Origin: Planctomycetaceae bacterium
GTDB lineage: Bacteria; Planctomycetota; Planctomycetia; Pirellulales; JAEUIK01
Assembly: GCA_015493185.1 (NCBI GenBank)
Contig: WGDQ01000200.1
Span: 1-7,889 of the forward strand
DNA: 7,889 nt
Direction of reading: 5' to 3'
Positions 1 through 7,889 of the stretch are shown here, piece by piece. Below the pieces are notes generated by a model. That model saw nothing but the letters and a program-made list of their open reading frames with translations, was not told the origin of the DNA and ran no database searches. Within the stretch, counting starts at the first letter, position 1, and each line of letters opens with the position of its first letter. The translations under genes and the position numbers were made by a program.

Positions 1-308
1 GGAGTATAAAGGTCGGAAGTCGGTCAGAAACGAAAACGGACAAAACAAGTGGAGATGGCGAAGACACGAACCGAGGTCTGTATCCGAAACAGGGTGGACC
101 GGCGAAACCGGCCCGGATGAATGGGTTGTTTTTTTGAGCCAGCGTGTGCGTCGCTGAATCGGGCTACTGTTGTTTTTTTGCTTTGAGAAAGGGAGATCGT
201 TGCCAGATTCAAGGGCGCGGAAACGCCTGTTGTTTTTAAGCTGCGTGTTGCGTGTTTCGTCGCTGCGTGTGTGACGGGATTCTTTTTTTTGCCGCCCGAC
301 TTCTTGAG
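1..308. other. Gene-free left edge, downstream of argH
   Basis: No convincing gene is visible. Short open frames on both strands lack any recognisable family pattern. The plus strand carries three copies of a TTGTTTTT motif, each with five to seven T's after the G (126-135, 170-179, 230-237), and another T8 run near 283-290. A small hairpin may form at 96-114, with arms GGaCCGG and CCGGcCC around CGAAA and one mismatch. Because argH runs leftward, a factor-independent terminator for it would need a T-run on the minus strand. The runs here are T on the plus strand, so I see no intrinsic terminator for argH. Whether 1-90 is the edge of another gene cannot be told. Confidence 0.5.
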
Positions 309-1706
309 TTACGCGGGCGCGGCCACCGGCTGGTTGAGCCGTGCCTGCCAGCGACGGATTTGCCGATCGACCTCTTGCGGGGCCGACGATGCGTGGCTGG
401 TGAGCGCGGCGATGGCTTTTTCGGGCCCCAAGACGTCGTAAACCGATTCGTCGAGCGTCGGTTCGATGGCCCGCATTTCGTCCAATGTGAGGTCGGCAAG
501 CGAGACGTTGCGTTGGAGTGCCTCGGCAACCAGGCGGCCGACCACACCGTGGGCGGTGCGTTGCGGCATGCCGCGGCGGATGAGGTGTTCCATCAGCGCG
601 GTGGCGTCGAGATGGCCACGATCGAGTCGGGCGGCGATCGCCTGCCGATCAAGCTGGGCACCGGCCACGAGCGGCGCGGCCAACTCGAGCGAGGCATCGA
701 CCGTGTCGAAGGCGTCGAACACCGGTGGTTTGTCTTCTTGCAAGTCGCGGTTGTAGGCCAGCGGAAGGCCCTTGAGCAGCACGAGCAGCGTTTGCAAATC
801 GCCTACCACGCGGGCCGTTTTGCCACGAATGAGCTCCAGCACGTCGGGGTTGATCTTTTGCGGCATGATCGACGAGCCGGTGCAAAACGCCTGCGGAAGC
901 TGCAAAAAGCCGAACTCGGTGGTTGACCACAAAATCCACTCTTCGGCCCAGCCGCTGAGGTGCAGTGCGATTTGTGTCATGGCGAACGTGAACTCGACGA
1001 CGAAGTCGCGATCGCTCGAAGCGTCGAGACTGTTGGCCATGCAGTCGTCGAAGCCGAGTGCCTCGCGAACCAGTTCGCGGTCGATCGGCAGGCTGGTGCC
1101 GGCCAGCGCGGCGGTGCCCAGGGGGAGCACGTTCACGCGGCGGCGGCAGTCGGCCAAACGCTCGCGGTCGCGCTGGAACTTTTCGCAGTAGGCCAGCCAG
1201 TAGTGAGCGGCCAGCACCGGCTGCGCGCGACGCAAATGCGTGTAGCCCGGCATGATGACGTCGCGATCGGACTGGGCCCGATCGACGAAGGCCCGCTGTA
1301 GGTCGGCCAGGCGACGGTCGAGCTGATCGATGCTATCGCGACACCACATTCGCAGATCGGTGGAAACCTGATCGTTTCGGCTTCGGGCCGTGTGCAGCTT
1401 TCGTCCCACATCGCCGAGCCGGTCGATCAATGCCCGTTCGATGTGCATGTGCACATCTTCGAGCGAGATATCGAACGGGAAACGATCGTGCTCAATTTCC
1501 TGGCGAATGTCCTCGAGTGTTTGCACAATTTGCTGGCACTCTTCGGGCGTGATCAGGCCGACTTTGGCCAGCATTTGTGCATGGGCGATCGAGCCGCGCA
1601 CATCATGCGCATACAGCCGGCGATCGAAGCTGATGCTTTCGGTGAACTTTTCGACACGGCGATCCGTCGCCTCGCTGAAGACTCCTGCCCATGCTTTTTC
1701 GGCCAC
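309..1706 (-). CDS. argH: Argininosuccinate lyase (EC 4.3.2.1)
   Basis: This 465-residue cytosolic enzyme splits argininosuccinate into arginine and fumarate, the last step of arginine biosynthesis, and belongs to the homotetrameric fumarase/aspartase superfamily. The start is a GTG at 1706-1704. It is the first start after an upstream in-frame stop, and the N-terminus (KAWAGVFSEATD) matches the family opening W-G-x-F. Family motifs follow in order: HTARSRNDQ at residues 105-113, GYTHLRRAQP at about 154-163 with the likely catalytic histidine H157, NSLDASSDRDF at about 225-235, and the flexible catalytic loop GSSIMPQKINPD at 277-288 with the catalytic serine. Length is close to the E. coli enzyme (457). 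One small departure is I285, where most ArgH proteins have a basic residue (MPQKKNP or MPQKRNP). The gene ends in TAA. No strong Shine-Dalgarno lies at normal spacing; a GAGAAAG begins 20 nt upstream. A good promoter lies about 60-85 bp upstream. It is divergent from carB. Confidence 0.97.
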   Translation of the reverse strand: MAEKAWAGVFSEATDRRVEKFTESISFDRRLYAHDVRGSIAHAQMLAKVGLITPEECQQIVQTLEDIRQEIEHDRFPFDISLEDVHMHIERALIDRLGDVGRKLHTARSRNDQVSTDLRMWCRDSIDQLDRRLADLQRAFVDRAQSDRDVIMPGYTHLRRAQPVLAAHYWLAYCEKFQRDRERLADCRRRVNVLPLGTAALAGTSLPIDRELVREALGFDDCMANSLDASSDRDFVVEFTFAMTQIALHLSGWAEEWILWSTTEFGFLQLPQAFCTGSSIMPQKINPDVLELIRGKTARVVGDLQTLLVLLKGLPLAYNRDLQEDKPPVFDAFDTVDASLELAAPLVAGAQLDRQAIAARLDRGHLDATALMEHLIRRGMPQRTAHGVVGRLVAEALQRNVSLADLTLDEMRAIEPTLDESVYDVLGPEKAIAALTSHASSAPQEVDRQIRRWQARLNQPVAAPA

Positions 1707-1763
1707 GGTGCGGCTACTGCTTTCTCACCGAAGGGGCTGGCGGAAAATCAATACAACACATTT

Positions 1764-1792
1764 ACTGTAAACGGCTTACGACAAGCTGTCAA
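1764..1792 (-). promoter_or_regulatory. Predicted sigma-70-type promoter of argH
   Basis: On the minus strand, a perfect -35 box TTGACA (1792-1787) is followed after exactly 17 bp by TACAGT (1769-1764), a 4/6 match to the -10 consensus. Transcription would start near 1757, giving a leader of about 50 nt before the argH GTG. Position, orientation and spacing fit argH transcription. The call rests on consensus matching by eye only. Confidence 0.6.
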
Positions 1793-1834
1793 CGCACCGA
1801 ACCGTTGCAATCGTCGCAATTGTTTCAGGGGGAA

Positions 1835-1873
1835 CGACCGGCCCACCGCCCGGGAGAAAGGGCCGGCCGGTCG
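1835..1873. repeat. Inverted repeat, 9-bp perfect stem
   Basis: CGACCGGCC (1835-1843) is perfectly complementary to GGCCGGTCG (1865-1873), leaving a 21-nt loop. It lies 43 bp upstream of the argH -35 box. It could be an operator-like site or an RNA hairpin in a rightward transcript, but in such GC-rich DNA a 9-bp stem may be fortuitous. Confidence 0.35.
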
Positions 1874-2065
1874 GTCGAGGCCGGCGGTTCGACGGGCGGT
1901 GCGGGGGCGGGACGGTAAGGCCGCAGATGGGCGGTGGATATGGGGTGAACGATCTGGCCGAGAAGCGGCCTGCAAACGGGGATGGCGGGTGCGGCGTCTC
2001 CCGCGCTTTGGGGGTGTTCGGTGCGGTGCATTGCGTCATTTGGCCCTAGAAAACAAGCGTGCTGT

Positions 2066-2142
2066 GGGCCGAAAGCGGGTCAAAGTTGGGCCAAAGGCGG
2101 GCCGAAAGCGGGCCGAAAGCGGGCCGAAAGCGGGCCAATCGG
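2066..2142. repeat. 11-bp direct tandem repeat, seven units
   Basis: Consensus unit GGGCCGAAAGC. Exact copies start at 2066, 2099, 2110 and 2121. Units at 2077 (GGGTCAAAGTT), 2088 (GGGCCAAAGGC) and 2132 (GGGCCAATCGG) are diverged. The three exact units at 2099-2131 are adjacent, and the flanking ones are degenerate, as expected for slippage expansion from an older array. The 11-bp period is not a multiple of three, so it does not encode a repeated peptide in one frame. It is near one helical turn, so any protein bound per unit would sit on roughly the same DNA face. No function is evident. Confidence 0.85.
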
Positions 2143-2203
2143 GTCGGGCGATCCGGCGTCCGGGGGGGCGGGATTCGATGCTGCGGCGGGTCGGCATGAG
2201 CGG

Positions 2204-2232
2204 ACCGGATCGCTGCCGGCGAACGATCCGGT
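2204..2232. repeat. Inverted repeat, 9-bp perfect stem with 11-nt loop
   Basis: ACCGGATCG (2204-2212) pairs perfectly with CGATCCGGT (2224-2232) around the loop CTGCCGGCGAA. No T-run follows on either strand, so it does not look like an intrinsic terminator. It sits about 60 bp right of the 11-bp repeat array. It may be part of a structured transcript or a protein-binding site. Confidence 0.45.
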
Positions 2233-2554
2233 GGCAAGCTGCCGGTGCGGCGGCTGCCTACAATTTGGGAAATCGGGCCGGGCAGTCCGCGGCGAGCCCT
2301 TTCGGATCGGCGGGCATCGTTGGCCGAGTGCGGCCCGCTGCCCAGCCGCGGCGAGGCATTGGGCGAGAAGTTGCACCACGAGCCGACGAATCGAAAAAAC
2401 GCAGCGAGCGACGAGAAGCGAGGCGGAACCCCCCCGCGGCAGAAAGGCCGATCGAAAAAAAGCGGCTCGGGTCAAAAAATCAAAGAGGGCCACCTGATTT
2501 GACGAAAACCGCGGGAGCAACGCCCGGCGGAGATTTCAACTCGCGTGTAGCTTG

Positions 2555-2760
2555 AAGGAGAGCAACAAAAAGTGGGGGGTAAGACGAGCGAGGGCAAGCG
2601 CGAGCAGTCCGGAGCGAGGGAGAAGCCGAGCAGAAAGAGAAAGGGACAGGAAAGGACAAAAGACAACGTCAGACAAGACAGGACAAGAATAATGACGTCA
2701 GACGAGTTCCAAGAGAGAACCGAACAAGGCGGAGAGAAAAAAAAAAAGAGGAAAGGAACG
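2555..2760 (+). other. Purine-biased tract with A11 run and GACA repeats
   Basis: By hand count about 79% of bases in 2572-2760 are purines on the plus strand. It includes an unbroken 28-nt purine run (2731-2758) containing A11 (2737-2747) flanked by GAG on both sides, a perfect mirror repeat at 2734-2750. GACA occurs six times within 2645-2685. ACGTCAGAC occurs at 2666-2674 and again at 2695-2703. Such tracts can form triplex or bent DNA, but nothing here shows that it does. Confidence 0.6.
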
Positions 2761-3111
2761 AGGGCTCTGAAGCCGGGGGAGAGCCCGCCGAACGGAAGCC
2801 GAATGCAAATCGTTGGGCAATTCGCATGTGCGATGCTTGAAGCTGTTGGGAAGGTCGTGTTATCGTGGGGCAATTTTGTAGACGTCGCTGGGCGACCCGT
2901 GGGTGCTGCGGAGGGCGGCATCGGCTTGCCACGGACCGGTAGACGCCGGTCGGCCGGTATCGACGGGCTTTTCAGGATGGCGGGTTTTCCGGAGTGCGTG
3001 GGCGCGGGACCCCGCGCGGCGGTTCGGGTGCCGAATGGCAACTCGGGGGATGAAGCGGGCATGAGGCAGACCTATTCTGCTTCTGCGGTGCGGAGAGCGG
3101 TTGTCTTGTGA
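2572..3111 (+). CDS. Doubtful hypothetical ORF in the argH-carB spacer
   Basis: This frame of 179 codons starts at a GTG 11 nt downstream of a good Shine-Dalgarno AAGGAG (2555-2560), right after an in-frame stop at 2548-2550. About the first 65 residues are very basic and charged, rich in K, R, E and G, because the DNA is about 79% purine. The remainder is Gly/Ala/Arg-rich with no recognised domain, signal peptide or clear membrane segment. Against a real gene: the first half uses AGA, AGG, AAA and GGA freely, whereas argH and carB use mostly CGN arginine codons and GC-ending codons. The amino-acid make-up follows base composition. I recognise no family. It may be a translated leader, a lineage-specific protein, or non-coding DNA; I favour non-coding. 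Confidence 0.18.
   Translation: MGGKTSEGKREQSGAREKPSRKRKGQERTKDNVRQDRTRIMTSDEFQERTEQGGEKKKKRKGTRALKPGESPPNGSRMQIVGQFACAMLEAVGKVVLSWGNFVDVAGRPVGAAEGGIGLPRTGRRRSAGIDGLFRMAGFPECVGAGPRAAVRVPNGNSGDEAGMRQTYSASAVRRAVVL
2762..2786. repeat. Inverted repeat, 7-bp perfect stem
   Basis: GGGCTCT (2762-2768) pairs with AGAGCCC (2780-2786) around an 11-nt loop. Read on the minus strand, the hairpin is followed by an 11-T run, but 14 nt separate the two, too far for a standard intrinsic terminator. I list it as a hairpin only. Confidence 0.3.
3002..3035. repeat. Two adjacent short hairpins in the carB upstream region
   Basis: GCGCGGG (3002-3008) and CCCGCGC (3011-3017) form a near-perfect palindrome with only two bases between the arms. 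TTCGG (3023-3027) and CCGAA (3031-3035) follow at once with a 3-nt loop. If transcription of carB starts upstream of 3000, both would lie in its leader RNA. No T-run follows, so there is no sign of an attenuator. Confidence 0.3.
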
Positions 3112-3134
3112 ATTGATAAGCCAACGCGAATGGT

Positions 3135-3157
3135 GCGGCGCTGCACGTGCGCGCCGC
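3135..3157. promoter_or_regulatory. Palindrome 44 bp upstream of carB
   Basis: GCGGCGC (3135-3141) and GCGCCGC (3151-3157) are perfect inverted arms. The centre contains a second perfect palindrome, GCACGTGC (3143-3150), and only one unpaired base (T3142) breaks the full 23-bp symmetry. Its position just before the carB ribosome binding site makes it a candidate operator or leader hairpin. No regulator is identified, and it does not match the AT-rich ARG box. Confidence 0.4.
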
Positions 3158-3183
3158 TGCTCTGGCACAACGGGTAAATGGAC

Positions 3184-3190
3184 AAGGGGA
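3184..3190 (+). promoter_or_regulatory. carB Shine-Dalgarno, fixes the start at 3201
   Basis: AAGGGGA lies 10 nt before the GTG at 3201. This supports that start over the earlier in-frame GTG at 3147, which lies within the palindrome and would add 18 residues absent from the family N-terminus. Confidence 0.6.
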
Positions 3191-3200
3191 ACAATCAGCA

Positions 3201-6473
<3,273 letters not shown>

Positions 6474-6720
6474 CACCCGCGGCGATCGGGCCGGTACACG
6501 CCCGGTTGTCAGATCGACTTGGCAGCGCAGCAGCGGCAGCGGGCCTGAGCTTCAGAAGGCGTCTTCAGCGTCCAATTCCGGCTTCGATCGCGAGCAAGCC
6601 CACCGTCGCGTCGTCGGTTTGCATCGAGCGGTCCGAGGAGGATCCGCCTGCTTCGCGCTCGTTGATATGAATCGCCTGCTCACAATCTTTGGGTCTGGAA
6701 GCGATTGGGAAGGCACCTTC

Positions 6721-7626
6721 TCAGCGCTGGCGATTCGGGCGGTTCGTGGGGGCCGGCGCGGCCGGGGTGTTGGTGGTGCCGCGAGGCGGGCGGAAGTAGT
6801 GGAAGCGGGTGACGGTTTGCTGCGGGCGGAAGCCGAGCGATGCGGCAAGGTTGAAACTGCCGCGGTTGTTGGCCGAACAGCGCAGCGTGCCGGTGCGATA
6901 GCCCTGCGTGGCGCAGTGGCGAAAGGCGGCCTCGAACATGGGGATGACGAAGCCGCTGGCCTGCCAGGCCGGGTCGATCGCCGTGAGGCTGAAATACACT
7001 TCGGTTCGGCTGCTGGGCTGGCAGCAGACGAAGCCGAGCACCTCGCGCGAGTCGCGATGTTCGTAGAGCAGAATCTGCTCGCCGCTGTGGAAGCTGTTGG
7101 CCACCCACTGCCGCATGCGGCGGTCGCAGGCGGCGCGGGGCAGATGCGGATCGACGTGCAGACGAACCGCCGTGAAGGCCGAGCCGGCCAACTGCTCGAG
7201 CCGCGGCAGATCGGACGGTTGGGCCTCGCGCAAGCGGCCGACCGAGCGGACCGCCGCGCTGCCCGATTCGCCTGACGACGAAGTGGCCTCCGTGTCGGCC
7301 GTGGGCGCCGACATTTGGTTCAGGGCGAGCCGCATGAAGTACGACACCTCGATGGGATAAAAGCCGCAGCCGCAGAGGGCCGCCGCGCGATCGAGTTGGT
7401 TGGTGGGCAGCGCGGTTTGCACGAACACCGGCTGATCGTCGGGCAGCGTGGCCAACCACTGCCCGACGAGCATCGCGAGCCGCTCGGGGGGCACGCGATC
7501 GACCTCGATTTGAAAGAACGGAAAGCCGAACGTCTCGCACTCCCACGGCACCGCTGCAACCCGCAACGAACCCCCGTCGGGCGGGAACGGCTGAAAATCG
7601 AGCTGGAACGATCCGATCGTGGGCAT
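6721..7626 (-). CDS. WecD/RffC-like GNAT N-acetyltransferase
   Basis: This 301-residue, probably soluble protein has two parts. Residues 28-40 (WECETFGFPFFQI) match the N-terminal W-(D/E)-x-x-FFG-type pattern of dTDP-fucosamine acetyltransferase (WecD) relatives. The GNAT domain covers about 130-280. Its segment R155-L-H-V-D-P160, followed by D168, W174 and NS177-178, resembles the family signature (S)RFH.DP...D....W..NS. The C-terminal acetyl-CoA part ends with NNRGSFNLAASLGF at 253-266, a good motif B. The pyrophosphate loop is weak: W221-QASGFV in place of the usual R/Q-x-x-G-x-G/A. A Ser/Thr/Ala-rich linker (about 105-128) joins the halves, and the tail after 280 is Pro/Thr-rich. The ATG at 7626-7624 has no clear Shine-Dalgarno. 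WecD acetylates an amino-sugar nucleotide for surface polysaccharide, but no sugar genes are nearby, so the substrate here is unknown and the symbol is withheld. Confidence 0.8.
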   Translation of the reverse strand: MPTIGSFQLDFQPFPPDGGSLRVAAVPWECETFGFPFFQIEVDRVPPERLAMLVGQWLATLPDDQPVFVQTALPTNQLDRAAALCGCGFYPIEVSYFMRLALNQMSAPTADTEATSSSGESGSAAVRSVGRLREAQPSDLPRLEQLAGSAFTAVRLHVDPHLPRAACDRRMRQWVANSFHSGEQILLYEHRDSREVLGFVCCQPSSRTEVYFSLTAIDPAWQASGFVIPMFEAAFRHCATQGYRTGTLRCSANNRGSFNLAASLGFRPQQTVTRFHYFRPPRGTTNTPAAPAPTNRPNRQR

Positions 7627-7730
7627 GGCGGCTTGTATTTTGTCTCATTAATGCGGAGGCTGAGAGCGGATGCACCAGCTTTTGCAGCCCAACCAAAAAC
7701 GCCTATATCGACATGGGGGACAGACGGCCT

Positions 7731-7889
7731 ATGAGACCAAAAGATATTTTACCGGGTGAGTCACAGATGATCGAACGGGCTTCGCATACGTGTGGATCGC
7801 ATTTTGAAGCCGCAGAGACGTTTTTGAGAAGAATGGTGGACGAAGCATGTAACTTTCCGTCGGCTGATTTTCCCGAAGTAGCAAAACCC
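7731..7889 (+). CDS. Possible 5' part of a hypothetical gene, cut by the window end
   Basis: From ATG 7731 a frame of 53 codons stays open to the last base. GGGGGA (7715-7720) lies 10 nt upstream as a possible ribosome binding site, and another in-frame ATG occurs at 7713. The translation (MRPKDILPGESQMIERASHT... then FEAAETFLRRMVDEA) has the mixed charged and hydrophobic look of a soluble helical protein, but I recognise no family. GC is about 47% by hand count, clearly below the other genes. A minus-strand frame is also open through much of the same stretch, so orientation is not certain. It would be divergent from the acetyltransferase gene. Confidence 0.33.
   Translation, partial: MRPKDILPGESQMIERASHTCGSHFEAAETFLRRMVDEACNFPSADFPEVAKP

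Larger units (their letters stand above)
1707..3200. other. 1.5 kb divergent spacer between argH and carB with no convincing gene
   Basis: This spacer holds the argH promoter, several perfect inverted repeats, an 11-bp tandem repeat (2066-2142), a purine-biased tract (about 2555-2760) and the carB leader. Long open frames cross it on both strands, but their translations are Arg/Gly/Pro/Ala-rich, show no family motif and look like the usual by-product of GC-rich DNA. The only frame with a plausible ribosome binding site is 2572-3111, listed separately at low confidence. I looked for tRNA, tmRNA, RNase P and SRP RNA signatures by eye and saw none. An uncharacterised structured RNA or a decayed gene cannot be excluded. 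Confidence 0.55.

Noticed and set aside
252..926. Plus-strand open frame of 224 codons
   Set aside because: It lies almost wholly antisense to argH, whose family motifs are clear on the other strand.
1884..1900. GGTTCGAC resembling a tRNA T-loop
   Set aside because: Flanking bases do not form a T-stem, and no acceptor, D or anticodon arm can be drawn.
1392..2555. Long plus-strand open frame of 387 codons crossing the argH 5' end and the spacer
   Set aside because: Its first third is antisense to the well-supported argH gene, and the rest is Arg/Gly-rich with no motif, as expected from GC-rich DNA lacking stops.
2837..2866. Possible carB promoter TTGAAG, 18 bp, TATCGT
   Set aside because: Both boxes match only 4/6, the spacer is long and it lies more than 330 bp from carB. 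No better promoter is visible nearer, so the carB promoter is left uncalled.
3105..3133. TTGTGA with a -10-like element before carB, and TGAATTGATAAG as an ARG-box half-site
   Set aside because: At 17-bp spacing the -10 hexamer would be AATGGT, a poor match, and only half of an ARG box is present.
3147..3200. Earlier GTG start for carB at 3147
   Set aside because: It adds 18 residues not found in the family, lies within a palindrome, and the Shine-Dalgarno at 3184-3190 serves GTG 3201.
6487..6504. Hairpin CGGGC/GCCCG just after carB as a terminator
   Set aside because: The stem is only 5 bp and no T-run follows, so it cannot be called an intrinsic terminator.
7713..7735. GGGGGACAGACGG resembling the edges of REP-like repeats
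   Set aside because: It occurs once, has no inverted partner nearby, and is better explained as part of a ribosome binding site region.

Overview
The window is bacterial, GC-rich chromosomal DNA with three confidently identified genes and an unusually large share of DNA in which I see no convincing gene. From left to right it holds: a gene-free left edge (1-308); argH, argininosuccinate lyase, on the minus strand (309-1706); a gap of about 1.5 kb (1707-3200) with a promoter, several inverted repeats, an 11-bp tandem repeat and a purine-biased tract; carB, the large subunit of carbamoyl-phosphate synthase, on the plus strand (3201-6473); a short convergent spacer; a WecD/RffC-like GNAT acetyltransferase on the minus strand (6721-7626); and a less GC-rich right edge where a possible plus-strand gene is cut by the window end.

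Both well-known genes belong to arginine metabolism. CarB makes carbamoyl phosphate, which feeds citrulline synthesis and also pyrimidine synthesis. ArgH catalyses the last arginine step, splitting argininosuccinate into arginine and fumarate. They are transcribed divergently away from the 1.5 kb gap. No carA, argG or argF is in the window, so this is not a compact arginine operon. Both genes use GTG starts, judged by where the family N-terminal consensus begins. carB has a clear Shine-Dalgarno sequence and argH has only a weak, distant one.

Large gene-poor spacers, scattered single-gene arginine loci, GTG starts and weak ribosome binding sites would suit a planctomycete (Pirellulales-like) genome. 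That is an impression from style and not a phylogenetic placement.

I found no CRISPR array, tRNA, rRNA, insertion sequence, phage gene or recognisable defence system. The part most worth a second look is the argH-carB gap: an 11-bp tandem repeat (2066-2142), perfect inverted repeats, a tract about 79% purine on one strand, and an ORF with a good ribosome binding site but codon use unlike its neighbours. I do not claim a new system there.
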